Assembly: GCF_014750685.1 (NCBI RefSeq)
Contig: NZ_JAAXGE010000005.1
Coordinates: 434,001-498,000 of the forward strand
Length of the DNA stretch: 64,000 nucleotides
Direction of reading: 5' to 3'
From: Bacteroides sp. GM023
Lineage (GTDB): Bacteria; Bacteroidota; Bacteroidia; Bacteroidales; Bacteroidaceae
This document shows, piece after piece, positions 1 to 9,884 of the stretch. Below the pieces are notes generated by a model, which did no database searches, had not been told where the DNA came from, and worked only from the letters and a program-made list of their open reading frames with translations. The first letter of the stretch is position 1; each line of letters opens with the position of its first letter. The position numbers were made by a program, and so were the translations under genes.

Positions 1-3000
1 CCATATCCAGTGTAAATTTACGTTGATACCGCTTCCGGTTTTCCAAAATATTTTGGATGCGAGCCAATAATAGAGTTTCGTCAAAAGGTTTTAGTAAATA
101 CTCATCCACTCCCATACGATAACTTTCCAATCGTGCTTCCTGCGATGTTTTTGCAGTCAACATCAAGAAAGGTATATGAGAAATGGCGAATGTCTCTTTT
201 ACCTTTCGGGAGAGTTCGATACCATCCATTACGGGCATCATCAAGTCACTGATGATAAAATCCACCGGATTGCTGCTAAGTATATGCAATGCTTCTTCAC
301 CATTTGCAGCTTCCAGAACACTATATTGTTCACGCAGGATGGAACGTATATATCCGCGCATATCTGTGTTATCCTCTACCACCAAAATAGTCAGAGCCTC
401 CCTCTCTTTGGGAGAATCAGACGATGGGGCAATTGCTTCCATATGATTATGTTCGATGATAACTGTTTTATCATCCTGCTCGTTTTCTTGTTGCAGGGGG
501 AGGAGTATACGGAATGAACAACCTGCATGCCGATTGTTGAATGCTTTAATTTCTCCGCCATGCATTTGTACAATCCGCTTGCAGAGATAAAGCCCTATCC
601 CTGTACCTGCTTGCCCGTAAACCGGGTATTTTACCTGATTCTGTGATTGGTAGAAGCGGTTGAAAATCCGGTTAAGGTCTTCTTCCGGTATTCCTGAACC
701 GGTATCTTTGACGCAAATATATATTTTTCTCACTCCGTCCGCAGAGGTAAGAGCCGATATATAGAGTGAAACGGTTCCCTCGTTCGGAGTAAATTTGATG
801 GCATTGCTTAGTAGATTCGTGACTACTTTGCGCATCGCTTCTTCATCATACAGAATATCCGGTGTTTCCATCCGGTAATAGCGTTTTAATATGATATTCC
901 GTTCTCCGGCAAATACTTCAAATGGAGTAATCAGTGAATCTATGAATTTCAGGAAATTCCCTCGTGTCTTTACAATTTCCAGTTTCCCTGATTCCACTTT
1001 CCGGAAGTCCATCAATTGATTGACTAAAGATAACAGATACTTGGAATTACGTTCTACGAAGTTTAATTGTTCAATTACCTGTGGATTATAACTTAGTTTC
1101 AGGGCACGTTCGATAGGGCCGATTATGAGTGTAATCGGCGTGCGGAATTCATGAGTGATGTTAGTAAAGAAAGAAATCTTATCCAAAGTCAGTTCCTGCA
1201 CTTTACGTGACATGCGGATAAGTTGCGCTTTCTGCTTCGTGATTTTCTCATTTTGTTGTGTCAGCATCCGGTTTTGCCGTGAGAGCTCTTCTGTTTGGTC
1301 TTCCAATAGATGTTTTTGCTGTTCCAGTTCATGGGTTCGTTCTTCTACTGTGCGGTGCAGATATTCTTTCTGATGTTTCAGTGTGCGGATTCTCCACTGG
1401 TAAAATTGCCATATACCTATTAATATAAGGACGATTATCGATAAGATAAACCATGCACTTTTATAAAAATAGGGGACGATTGTGATTTTCAGTTCGGTAA
1501 TATTCTCTCCTTCATTTTCTCCATCGGGGGTATACTTTACTTGCAGGGTGTAATTTCCCGGTGGCAAATTCGTATAACTCGCAAAACGACGATTACCGGG
1601 AACCTGTATCCATTTATCATCGAATCCTACCAACCGATAGCTGTAAATAGCTGCATTGTTCGCCTCAAAGTTAAGTGCGGAAAACTCCAATGAAAAGGAC
1701 TTCTCTTTTTCATGCAACTTTATTTCTGTAGCGGTAGCAATGTCCTGTGATAAATATTCATTTCCGGGTAATATTTCTTCATTGCCTATTCGTAAACGCG
1801 TAAAGCGAACTTTAGCTGTAGGAACAGAACTCCCCGGACGATTGCTTTCAATGGTGACTAATCCGCCTACACTGCCGAAATAAAGCAGGTCATGCGAAGA
1901 ACGGTAAGATGCATTCCAATAGAATTGGGTGTCAATCAAACCGTCATGTTTCGTATAGTTGATAAAGCGGTTTTCTGTAGGATGGTAGCAGGAAAGTCCG
2001 TTATTGGTTCCTATCCATATATTTCCGTTGATGTCTCCCAATAGTCCCCGGACACTGTTATTAGGCAAACCTTGTGTAGTACTGTAAGAGATGAATTGCT
2101 CTTTTCCCTGTTCATCAATTATCCGCTTATAAATACCATACCCGTTACTTCCCAACCATAGAGTTCCGTTTTGATCTTCGTAAAAACAGGTGATTTTTTC
2201 TATCAGGCGAGAATCCGGGTCATCCAGTTTATAGTTCAAATGTCTGTATGTGAATTCTCCTTTGGATGATCGTGAATGAAGGTCGATTATATACACCCCT
2301 TCCAGGCAACCCAACCACAGTTTGCCGTCTTTATCAATAATAGAGCCTATACTGCCGTGTATGTTCTCGGCAGCTTTGTCGGCAAATGGAGAAATGAGTT
2401 GTGCTTTATCCAAATCATAGAAGTAGAGTCCTTGATTGGCGCCTATCCATACTCCTTTATTAATAGGGTCATACATTAATGCTCCGATAAAGTCGATAGG
2501 AAAACCACTCTCTGTTTGTGAAGAGATTACTTTTATAACTTGCTTGGGATTCTTCAAATCAAGCAGATTAATACCGCCACCCCAGGTTCCTGCCCAAAGA
2601 TGATTATTTGAGTCGGCTGTGAGTGCGCTGACGGAATTATGACTCAATCCGCCACGCTCGCGGGTATAGTGTGTGAAGTTCTCACTGTTACGTTCTTTAC
2701 GGTTCAAACCGCCTTCTACCGTACCCACCCAAAGAGCACCGTATGTATCTTCGTAAACTGCATTGACCGGGTTTCGGGATAGACTTGATATGTTTTCTTT
2801 ATCGTGCCGATAATTACGGATGGATAAACGCCGTGGATTCAGTAGATTGATACCGCCGGTTTCCGTGCCGAACCAAATATGATCTTCCTCTGTCAATATG
2901 CAATTAATAAAGTTACTATTCAGTAAGTTAGAACCGTTATCCGGGAGATCATTGGCAATCCGTTCGAAATTATCCGTCATCGGATTGTAGATATTAATAC

Positions 3001-3886
3001 CACGGAGAGTTGCAATCACCAGTTGCTTGTCATAAGTAATAGCCAGATCAGTCAGATAATTCTGTGAAAGAGAATAAGGATCGGAAGTATCATGCTGATA
3101 CTGTTTGATTGCATTTCCATTTTTGTTGTATCTGAATAATCCGCGGTCGGTAGAAATCCATACCTCATTTTCCTTGAGAAGAAAGTCGGAAATGTAAGTT
3201 CCTGTTTCGAATTTGAGGGATTCGGCAATGGGCGTCGCTGCCAGTTCTCCTTGCTGGTTTAAAGACACCTTATAAATTTCTTCATTAGCTCCCATCCATA
3301 TCTTTCCATCTCCGTCGATATCTTGCAGAGCAATATCGGGTCCATTCAGTAAAACAGATTGAAGAGTGGAAATAGTTCTTATTTCCCCTTTTTCATTGAA
3401 TTCAATGCGGTGAAGTTCATTGGCGCAATGTAGCCATATACATCCTTGTGTGTCTTTGAATACACGGGTAGCAGGTTGCTCCAGAATTTTAAAAAGTATT
3501 CCTTTCGGATGACGTGGAATAACGGTTTTTAAGATAGATAAGTCAATGATATCCGTTCCACCTTCAGAAACCATCCAAAGACGTTGATAGTTATCTTCAC
3601 ATACGTTGCGGATGAAATTACTTTTTAGTTTACAATGAGGCGTGTTAGGATTGTAGTTGACGAATTCGTAGCCATCGAAACGGGAAAGCCCTCCACCCGC
3701 CGTTGATATCCAAAGAAACCCCCTACTATCCTTATATAAATCGTCGATAAAGTTATGAGGCAATCCGTCATTCATGGTGACATAAGTGATATTGTAACGA
3801 TCCGCAAATCGCTCTTGTGCCCAAATGGTTCCGGTGAATGGCAGAAAACTCCAAAATAGAATAAAGAATAATAGGTGTTTTTTCAT
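1..3886 (-). CDS. Hybrid two-component system regulator (HTCS), 3' end outside window
   Basis: A one-protein sensor and transcription activator for glycan use; from its position it probably senses arabinan oligosaccharides. The frame stays open from the ATG at 3886 to the window edge (1295 codons). Seen in order: signal peptide ending near TIWAQ, a long periplasmic region of reg_prop-type repeats from about residue 30, a Y_Y_Y-type domain near 735-800, one membrane helix near 805-830, a histidine kinase core with phospho-acceptor His912 in NITHEFRTP, an ATPase domain with LLSNAIKF, and a receiver domain with Asp1214 in SDLMMPVMDG and the conserved Lys in LLKPFDE. The AraC-type DNA-binding domain expected at the C-terminus lies left of the window. 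His912 and Asp1214 are in frame with the start, so no frameshift is suspected. The arabinan ligand is inferred from the neighbouring enzymes. Confidence 0.95.
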   Translation of the reverse strand, partial: MKKHLLFFILFWSFLPFTGTIWAQERFADRYNITYVTMNDGLPHNFIDDLYKDSRGFLWISTAGGGLSRFDGYEFVNYNPNTPHCKLKSNFIRNVCEDNYQRLWMVSEGGTDIIDLSILKTVIPRHPKGILFKILEQPATRVFKDTQGCIWLHCANELHRIEFNEKGEIRTISTLQSVLLNGPDIALQDIDGDGKIWMGANEEIYKVSLNQQGELAATPIAESLKFETGTYISDFLLKENEVWISTDRGLFRYNKNGNAIKQYQHDTSDPYSLSQNYLTDLAITYDKQLVIATLRGINIYNPMTDNFERIANDLPDNGSNLLNSNFINCILTEEDHIWFGTETGGINLLNPRRLSIRNYRHDKENISSLSRNPVNAVYEDTYGALWVGTVEGGLNRKERNSENFTHYTRERGGLSHNSVSALTADSNNHLWAGTWGGGINLLDLKNPKQVIKVISSQTESGFPIDFIGALMYDPINKGVWIGANQGLYFYDLDKAQLISPFADKAAENIHGSIGSIIDKDGKLWLGCLEGVYIIDLHSRSSKGEFTYRHLNYKLDDPDSRLIEKITCFYEDQNGTLWLGSNGYGIYKRIIDEQGKEQFISYSTTQGLPNNSVRGLLGDINGNIWIGTNNGLSCYHPTENRFINYTKHDGLIDTQFYWNASYRSSHDLLYFGSVGGLVTIESNRPGSSVPTAKVRFTRLRIGNEEILPGNEYLSQDIATATEIKLHEKEKSFSLEFSALNFEANNAAIYSYRLVGFDDKWIQVPGNRRFASYTNLPPGNYTLQVKYTPDGENEGENITELKITIVPYFYKSAWFILSIIVLILIGIWQFYQWRIRTLKHQKEYLHRTVEERTHELEQQKHLLEDQTEELSRQNRMLTQQNEKITKQKAQLIRMSRKVQELTLDKISFFTNITHEFRTPITLIIGPIERALKLSYNPQVIEQLNFVERNSKYLLSLVNQLMDFRKVESGKLEIVKTRGNFLKFIDSLITPFEVFAGERNIILKRYYRMETPDILYDEEAMRKVVTNLLSNAIKFTPNEGTVSLYISALTSADGVRKIYICVKDTGSGIPEEDLNRIFNRFYQSQNQVKYPVYGQAGTGIGLYLCKRIVQMHGGEIKAFNNRHAGCSFRILLPLQQENEQDDKTVIIEHNHMEAIAPSSDSPKEREALTILVVEDNTDMRGYIRSILREQYSVLEAANGEEALHILSSNPVDFIISDLMMPVMDGIELSRKVKETFAISHIPFLMLTAKTSQEARLESYRMGVDEYLLKPFDETLLLARIQNILENRKRYQRKFTLDM

Positions 3887-3907
3887 ATGAGTACGTATTA
3901 ATAGGAG

Positions 3908-3937
3908 CAAAGTTAAAAGATAATCTCAAATCGCAAA
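3908..3937 (-). promoter_or_regulatory. Promoter of the HTCS gene
   Basis: Minus strand reads TAACTTTG (3915 down to 3908), an exact match to the Bacteroidetes -7 element TAnnTTTG. A TTTG box at 3937-3934 lies 18 bp upstream. The start codon is about 20 bases downstream of the -7 element. Confidence 0.6.
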
Positions 3938-3971
3938 AGCGGAACAGGCTTCTTTTCAGCAGAATGTAGAA

Positions 3972-4001
3972 TTGTCCACCAATCGTGTTCGTATGTCCAC
4001 C
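3972..4001 (+). promoter_or_regulatory. Candidate HTCS operator: direct repeat of TGTCCACC
   Basis: The octamer TGTCCACC occurs twice (starts at 3973 and 3994), 21 bp apart, on the same face of the helix. This spacing suits an AraC-family dimer. The pair sits just upstream of the -7 element at 4023 of the GH43 gene, a typical activator position. Binding by the adjacent HTCS is inferred. Confidence 0.6.
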
Positions 4002-4022
4002 TTCAATAGGTGAAACAGGGCG

Positions 4023-4030
4023 TATTTTTG
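4023..4030 (+). promoter_or_regulatory. -7 promoter element of the arabinan enzyme operon
   Basis: TATTTTTG matches TAnnTTTG exactly and lies 33 bp before the chosen start codon at 4063. No good TTTG -33 box is present, which fits an activator-dependent promoter with the direct repeat at 3972-4001. Confidence 0.6.
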
Positions 4031-4062
4031 CACTATGATTGATGAACGAATACACTGATGTT

Positions 4063-5583
4063 ATGAAAAACTTGTTTTTGCCCGTCTTAATGCTAGCAGG
4101 TAGCTTGTTCGCAAGTTGCACTTCTGCTGTGTTTACACCAGTCCCTTCTGCGAATCCTTGGGATGATAATTATTTATCCGTAGCTAAAATGGAAGACTAC
4201 CGCCAATGGGGAACATATAATGTACACGATCCGTCCTGCTGCAAGTTGGGCGACTATTACTATATGTATTCCACCGACGCCATTTTTGGTGAGAACCGGG
4301 AGGAAGCAAAAGAAAAAGGCGTTCCCTTGGGATATATCCAGATGCGTCGTTCCAAAGACTTGGTGCATTGGGAATTTTTAGGATGGGCTTTTCCCGAGAT
4401 TCCCGAAGAAGCGGTTCAGTGGGTACAGACTCATGCCGGCGGACATGGAGCTACAAACATTTGGGCTCCCTATATCATTCCCTATAAGGATAAATATCGC
4501 TTGTACTATTGCGTATCCGCTTTCGGACGCAAAACCTCCTATATCGGTCTTGCGGAATCCGAATCTCCCGAAGGCCCCTGGAAGCAAATCGGTTGTGCGG
4601 TGAAAACAGATGATTCCACTGCCATGAATGCCATCGACCCAAGTGTCATTGTCGATGAGGCTACCGGGAAATGGTGGATGCACTACGGCTCCTTCTTTGG
4701 CGGATTATACTGCGTAGAACTGAATCCTGAAACCGGATTAACACAGAACGAAGGAGACTTGGGACATTTGGTGGCACGTCGTGCCAATTACCGGAAAGAT
4801 AATCTCGAAGCACCCGAAATAATGTATCATCCGGACTTGAAGCAATATTATCTGTTCACTTCTTATGATCCGCTGATGACTACCTATAATGTACGTGTCA
4901 GCCGTTCGGAAGCGGCAGAAGACTTATTCCGGGATTACTTTGACAAAGCTGTAAAAGATACTACCAATAATTTCCCTATCCTGACTGCTCCCTATCGTTT
5001 TGAGAATCATCCCGGATGGGCGGGTACTGCGCATTGCAGCGTATTCTCCGATGGCGAAGGCAACTATTTCATGGCCCATCAAGGACGTCTTTCCCCGCAT
5101 AATCAAATGATGGTATTGCACGTCCGCCAGTTGTTCTTTACACCGGACGGATGGCCGGTTGTCTCTCCCGAAAGATACGCGGGAACTCCTTCACGTCAAT
5201 TCACCGAAGCCGATTTGGTAGGAGAGTGGGAAATCATCCGTGTGCAGGAACCCAAGTACGAGCGCCAGTTGGAAGCCGGTCAAATCCTGTGGGGGGAAGG
5301 TGAACTGAAAGAAGGTGAGTGGAATCTTTCCACCCGGATCAAATTAGCCAAGGATGGAACCTGTACGGGCGAGATAACGGATGACAGATGGAAAATTGTA
5401 CCAATGAATGGAAATTGGTCCTTTTTGACCGAAAAACATCTATTAATGGTAGAATCGGGCACAGAGAAAATAGAGAATCTGATTATCTTTGCAGGACACG
5501 ATTGGGAGAATGAAACGGAAACCATTCTCTTTACCGGACTCGATAGCCGGGGACGTTCTGTCTGGGGAAAAAGAATCAAATAA
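4063..5583 (+). CDS. GH43 family arabinanase-like lipoprotein
   Basis: Probably hydrolyses alpha-1,5-arabinan at the cell surface or in the periplasm. The start at 4063 gives a clean lipoprotein signal with lipobox LFASC (Cys19); the upstream in-frame TTG/ATG would only add eight residues before it. The five-bladed propeller family's three acidic residues are visible: Asp56 in NVHDPSCC, Asp192 in NAIDPSV and Glu249 in LEAPE. About 200 C-terminal residues form an extra beta-domain, as in endo-arabinanases of this family. It is the first gene of a three-gene operon with GH51 and a second GH43, divergent from the HTCS. Endo versus exo action cannot be told from sequence alone. Confidence 0.88.
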   Translation: MKNLFLPVLMLAGSLFASCTSAVFTPVPSANPWDDNYLSVAKMEDYRQWGTYNVHDPSCCKLGDYYYMYSTDAIFGENREEAKEKGVPLGYIQMRRSKDLVHWEFLGWAFPEIPEEAVQWVQTHAGGHGATNIWAPYIIPYKDKYRLYYCVSAFGRKTSYIGLAESESPEGPWKQIGCAVKTDDSTAMNAIDPSVIVDEATGKWWMHYGSFFGGLYCVELNPETGLTQNEGDLGHLVARRANYRKDNLEAPEIMYHPDLKQYYLFTSYDPLMTTYNVRVSRSEAAEDLFRDYFDKAVKDTTNNFPILTAPYRFENHPGWAGTAHCSVFSDGEGNYFMAHQGRLSPHNQMMVLHVRQLFFTPDGWPVVSPERYAGTPSRQFTEADLVGEWEIIRVQEPKYERQLEAGQILWGEGELKEGEWNLSTRIKLAKDGTCTGEITDDRWKIVPMNGNWSFLTEKHLLMVESGTEKIENLIIFAGHDWENETETILFTGLDSRGRSVWGKRIK

Positions 5584-5609
5584 TCATATATAATTTTATA
5601 TTGAAAACC

Positions 5610-7592
5610 ATGAAAAGATACACAAATTTATTGGCTGTATTAGCCTTATCTACCGGCATGGCACTTCATGCGCAAACCAATGAGTTGGTGATACAAACGA
5701 AGAAGCTGGGTGCGGAAATCCAACCCACAATGTATGGACTTTTTTTTGAGGACATCAACTATGCTGCCGATGGTGGACTTTACGCAGAGCTGGTAAAGAA
5801 CCGCTCATTCGAATTTCCCCAACACCTAATGGGATGGAATACCTACGGCAAAGTATCATTGATGGACGACGGTCCTTTTGAACGCAATCCGCATTACGTA
5901 CGTCTTTCCGACCCCGGGCACGCACATAAGCATACCGGACTGGATAACGAAGGTTTCTTTGGCATCGGCGTCAAGAAAGGAGAGGAGTATCGCTTCTCTG
6001 TCTGGGCACGTTTGCCGCAAGGAGGAACAAAGGAAACATTGAGAATAGAACTTGTCGATACGAAATCTATGGGTGAACGTCAGGCTTTCGCTACACAAAA
6101 CCTGACTGTCGATTCAAAAGACTGGAAAAAATACCAGGTTATCCTGAAACCGGACGTTACCAATCCTAAATCTACGCTCCGAATTTTCCTTACCTCCAAA
6201 GGAACCGTAGACTTGGAACACATATCCCTTTTCCCGGTAGATACCTGGAAAGGCCATGAAAACGGACTTCGTAAAGACCTGGCACAGGCTTTGGCGGATA
6301 TTCATCCCGGAGTCTTCCGCTTCCCCGGTGGCTGTATCGTGGAAGGTACTGACCTGGATACCCGCTATGACTGGAAGAAATCCATAGGTCCGGTAGAAAA
6401 TCGCCCTTTGAATGAGAATCGTTGGCAATACACTTTCACTCACCGTTTCTTCCCGGATTATTACCAAAGCTACGGGCTGGGATTCTATGAATACTTCCTG
6501 TTGTCCGAAGAAATGAATGCGGAACCTCTTCCGATTCTGAACTGCGGGCTATCCTGCCAATATCAGAATGATGACCCGAAAGCTCACGTAGCAGTATGCG
6601 ACCTGGACCACTATATCCAGGATGCACTCGACCTGATAGAATTTGCCAATGGTGATGTAAATACGACTTGGGGAAAAGTACGTGCCGATATGGGACATCC
6701 GGCTCCTTTTAATTTGAAATTTATCGGAATTGGTAACGAACAATGGGGCAAAGAATATCCTGAACGTCTCGAACCGTTTATCAAAGCTATCCGCAAAGTA
6801 TACCCGGACATGAAAATTGTAGGTAGCTCGGGTCCGAACTCCGAAGGAAAAGAATTTGATTACCTGTGGCCTGAAATGAAACGTCTGAAAGCCGACCTGG
6901 TAGACGAACATTTCTATCGTCCCGAAAGTTGGTTTCTGAGTCAGGGTGCGCGCTATGATAACTACGACCGTAAAGGTCCGAAAGTATTTGCCGGTGAATA
7001 TGCCTGCCACGGGAAAGGTAAGAAATGGAATCATTTCAACGCCGCTTTGCTTGAAGCTGCATTCATGACCGGATTGGAACGTAACGCTGATATTGTTCAT
7101 ATGGCCACCTATGCCCCGCTTTTCGCTCACGTGGAAGGATGGCAATGGCGTCCGGACATGATTTGGTTTGATAACCTGAATTCCGTGCGTACCACTAGCT
7201 ATTATGTTCAGCAACTATATGCGCAAAACAAGGGAACGAATGTACTCCCGCTTACTATGAACAAGAAAAACGTGACAGGTTCCGAAGGACAGAACGGACT
7301 TTTCGCAAGTGCCGTTTACGATAAAGACAAGAATGAACTGATAGTAAAAGTTGCCAATACTTCCGGCACTCCCCAACCGATTTCATTGAACTTTGAAGGC
7401 TTGAAGAAACAGGATGTACTGACCAATGGCTGTTGCATCAAACTTCGTTCACTTGATTTGGATAAGGATAATACCCTTGAACAACCTTTTGCCATCACTC
7501 CGCAGGAAACTCCGGTATCCATTGAAGGCACAGTCTTTACCACCGAACTGGAACCGGCTACCTTTGCGGTTTATAAATTTACGAAGAAATGA
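5610..7592 (+). CDS. GH51 alpha-L-arabinofuranosidase
   Basis: Exo-enzyme that removes L-arabinofuranose from arabinan or arabino-oligosaccharides. The ATG at 5610 is preferred over a TTG nine bases upstream because it directly begins a type I signal peptide ending in ALHAQ, so the protein is exported. GH51 hallmarks are clear: acid/base Glu377 in GIGNEQWG and nucleophile Glu463 in FAGEYACHG. An N-terminal carbohydrate-binding-like beta region (about residues 80-200) precedes the TIM barrel, and a beta-sandwich ends the protein; 660 residues is usual for the exported Bacteroides form. Its stop overlaps the next start (ATGA), so the two are translationally coupled. Confidence 0.93.
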   Translation: MKRYTNLLAVLALSTGMALHAQTNELVIQTKKLGAEIQPTMYGLFFEDINYAADGGLYAELVKNRSFEFPQHLMGWNTYGKVSLMDDGPFERNPHYVRLSDPGHAHKHTGLDNEGFFGIGVKKGEEYRFSVWARLPQGGTKETLRIELVDTKSMGERQAFATQNLTVDSKDWKKYQVILKPDVTNPKSTLRIFLTSKGTVDLEHISLFPVDTWKGHENGLRKDLAQALADIHPGVFRFPGGCIVEGTDLDTRYDWKKSIGPVENRPLNENRWQYTFTHRFFPDYYQSYGLGFYEYFLLSEEMNAEPLPILNCGLSCQYQNDDPKAHVAVCDLDHYIQDALDLIEFANGDVNTTWGKVRADMGHPAPFNLKFIGIGNEQWGKEYPERLEPFIKAIRKVYPDMKIVGSSGPNSEGKEFDYLWPEMKRLKADLVDEHFYRPESWFLSQGARYDNYDRKGPKVFAGEYACHGKGKKWNHFNAALLEAAFMTGLERNADIVHMATYAPLFAHVEGWQWRPDMIWFDNLNSVRTTSYYVQQLYAQNKGTNVLPLTMNKKNVTGSEGQNGLFASAVYDKDKNELIVKVANTSGTPQPISLNFEGLKKQDVLTNGCCIKLRSLDLDKDNTLEQPFAITPQETPVSIEGTVFTTELEPATFAVYKFTKK

Positions 7593-8557
7593 TAAATAAG
7601 ATTAGATTCGTTGTATTCTCATTCGCACTGACAGCCTTTTCCGGGCTGTCAGCGCAGAATGACACTACTTTTGTAGCCAACGGCAATCCCATCATTACAT
7701 ATAAATATACAGCAGACCCGGGCGCTATGGTATATGACGGAAAAGTATATATCTACGCCGGACACGATGAATGTCCTCCGCCTAAAGAACATTATCTGCT
7801 GAATGAATGGTGTGTCTTTTCCTCTCCAGACATGAAAACATGGACGGAGCATCCTGTTCCCCTGAAGGCTAAAGACTTCAGCTGGGCAAAAGGAGAAGCT
7901 TGGGCAAGCCAGGTTATTGAACGTGACGGCAAATTCTATTGGTATGTCACAGTAGAACATGGCACAATTCCCGGTAAATCTATCGGCGTAGCCGTTTCTG
8001 ATTCACCGATAGGTCCATTTACGGACGCACGCGGTTCAGCATTGGTCACCAATGACATGACTACCGAATATACCAAAATCGGGTGGGACGACATTGACCC
8101 GACAGTTTTCATCGACGATGACGGTCAGGCATATCTCTGTTGGGGAAATACCCAGTGTTATTATGCCAAACTGAAAAAGAACATGATTGAACTGGACGGC
8201 CCGATTATTCCCATTAATCTTCCCCGTTTCACGGAAGCCCCCTGGATACATAAACGTGGAGACTGGTATTACCTTTCTTACGCTTCGGAGTTTCCCGAAA
8301 AGATTTGCTATGCAATGAGCCGTAGTATAACGGGGCCCTGGGAATATAAAGGTATCTTGAATGAACTGGCCGGAAACTCCAACACCAACCATCAGGCTAT
8401 CATTGAATTTAAAGGAGACTGGTATTTCATTTACCACAATGGCGGTATCAATACCGCAGGTGGTAGTTTCCGCCGTTCTGTTTGTATCGACCGTTTGTAC
8501 TATAACGAGGACGGTACAATGAAAAGGATACAGATGACGACAGAAGGCGTACAGTAA
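7589..8557 (+). CDS. GH43 family alpha-L-arabinofuranosidase/arabinanase
   Basis: A compact 322-residue single-propeller GH43 enzyme with a type I signal peptide (cleavage near GLSAQ). Catalytic acids: Asp43 in TADPGAM, Asp170 in DDIDPTV and Glu216 in FTEAPW. It lacks the C-terminal extension of the first GH43 enzyme here, so the two probably differ in chain position attacked. The ATG overlaps the GH51 stop by four bases. It closes the arabinan operon and is followed by a bidirectional terminator. Relatives in Bacteroides are annotated as arabinosidases or, less often, beta-xylosidases; arabinan context favours the former. Confidence 0.88.
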   Translation: MINKIRFVVFSFALTAFSGLSAQNDTTFVANGNPIITYKYTADPGAMVYDGKVYIYAGHDECPPPKEHYLLNEWCVFSSPDMKTWTEHPVPLKAKDFSWAKGEAWASQVIERDGKFYWYVTVEHGTIPGKSIGVAVSDSPIGPFTDARGSALVTNDMTTEYTKIGWDDIDPTVFIDDDGQAYLCWGNTQCYYAKLKKNMIELDGPIIPINLPRFTEAPWIHKRGDWYYLSYASEFPEKICYAMSRSITGPWEYKGILNELAGNSNTNHQAIIEFKGDWYFIYHNGGINTAGGSFRRSVCIDRLYYNEDGTMKRIQMTTEGVQ

Positions 8558-8633
8558 AAAGAATAGTAATAAGGATTTTGGGTTAGTTAAATCAATAGAT
8601 AATAGGTTTTAGGTTTTTGTTAATTTGAGAAAG

Positions 8634-8667
8634 AAAGGGCGGCTCCCGTGATGGAAGCCGCCCTTTT
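8634..8667. terminator. Bidirectional terminator between the arabinan and galactose operons
   Basis: AGGGCGGCT (8636-8644) pairs perfectly with AGCCGCCCT (8656-8664). A run of A on the left and T on the right lets it act on both strands. It lies between converging genes. Confidence 0.85.
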
Positions 8668-8691
8668 AATTATCTAATCTTGAATAATCTC

Positions 8692-9846
8692 TTATTCCAG
8701 TCTACGGGAACCGTCGCCGATTACTACGTCATACACTTTCGGGCTTCTGCCGAATTTAGCTTTGAAAGCTTCTTTTGTCTTTTCAACGAAGTTGTCATAT
8801 AATTCGTTCTTAACAAGGTTGATTGTACAACCACCGAAACCACCACCCATAACGCGTGAACCGGTCACACCGTATTCTTTAGCGCAGTCATTCAGGAAGT
8901 CGAGTTCTTCGCAGCTTACTTCGTACAGTTTGCTCATACCGTGATGAGTTTCGTACATCTTCTGACCTACAGTTTCGTAATCATCTTTTTCCAATGCTTC
9001 GCAAACGTCGAGCACGCGTTGGATTTCTTCGATTACATATTCTGCACGCATATAGTCTTCAGCGCTGATGTCAGCTTTCGCTTCTTCAAGCATAGCCATA
9101 GTACAGTCACGCAGGAATTCTACGTGCGGATGATTCTTCTGGATAGCGGCAACAGCAGCTTCACAGCTTTGGCGACGCTTGTTGTAAGCAGAAGAAGCCA
9201 ATTCGTGTTTAACTACTGAATCCATCAAAACCAAACGGTAACCGTCCGGATGGAATGGGAAATACTCATACTCCAGTGAACGGCAATCCAGACGAATCAA
9301 GCTGCCAGCTTTACCGAATACAGAAGCAAACTGGTCCATGATACCGCAGTTCACACCACAATAGTTGTGTTCTGTAGCCTGACCCACTTTAGCCAATTCG
9401 AATTTATCAATCTTGTTTTCGCCGAACAGTTCGTTCAATGCGAAAGCATATGTACTTTCCAAAGCAGCGGAAGAAGACATACCTGCACCCAGAGGCACAT
9501 CACCTGCGAAAGCAGTATTGAATCCCTTCACGTCAACGCCACGTTTAATCATTTCACGGCAAACACCGAAAATATATCTTGCCCAGCTAGCGCGTGGAGC
9601 ATCTTCTTCGTTCAAGCCAAATTCTACATAATCCTTCAAGTCGATGGAGTAAGCCTTCACTTTGTCAGTACCGTTCGGTTTGATTTCAGCAATCATACCT
9701 TTGTCTACTGCACCCGGGAAAACGAATCCACCATTGTAGTCAGTGTGTTCACCGATCAGGTTGATACGACCCGGTGAAGCATATAAAAATCCGGTAGTTC
9801 CGTCAAAGTGTTTAATGAATCGACTTCTTACGTATTCTGTATCCAT
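8692..9846 (-). CDS. galK: Galactokinase
   Basis: ATP-dependent phosphorylation of alpha-D-galactose to galactose-1-phosphate, first step of the Leloir route, in the cytoplasm. A GHMP-family kinase of 384 residues, normal for the enzyme. The galactokinase signature PGRINLIGEHTDYNGG lies at residues 25-40, the ATP-binding GHMP motif LGAGMSSSAALES near 118-130, and the C-terminal glycine-rich motif VMGGGFGGCTINL near 335-347. Last gene of the galM-transporter-galK operon on the minus strand (38 bp after the transporter). It sits tail to tail with the arabinan operon; pectin side chains carry both arabinose and galactose, which may explain the pairing. Confidence 0.97.
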   Translation of the reverse strand: MDTEYVRSRFIKHFDGTTGFLYASPGRINLIGEHTDYNGGFVFPGAVDKGMIAEIKPNGTDKVKAYSIDLKDYVEFGLNEEDAPRASWARYIFGVCREMIKRGVDVKGFNTAFAGDVPLGAGMSSSAALESTYAFALNELFGENKIDKFELAKVGQATEHNYCGVNCGIMDQFASVFGKAGSLIRLDCRSLEYEYFPFHPDGYRLVLMDSVVKHELASSAYNKRRQSCEAAVAAIQKNHPHVEFLRDCTMAMLEEAKADISAEDYMRAEYVIEEIQRVLDVCEALEKDDYETVGQKMYETHHGMSKLYEVSCEELDFLNDCAKEYGVTGSRVMGGGFGGCTINLVKNELYDNFVEKTKEAFKAKFGRSPKVYDVVIGDGSRRLE

Positions 9847-9884
9847 GATATTAATAGTTTAAAGGTGAATAAATGAATATATTA

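Noticed and set aside
1..3886. Several plus-strand frames across the HTCS gene
   Set aside because: They are short, have no family match and run opposite to a continuous minus-strand frame with all expected domains.
6549..7214. 221-codon minus-strand frame inside the GH51 gene
   Set aside because: It lies opposite catalytic residues of GH51 and has no start context or recognisable domain.
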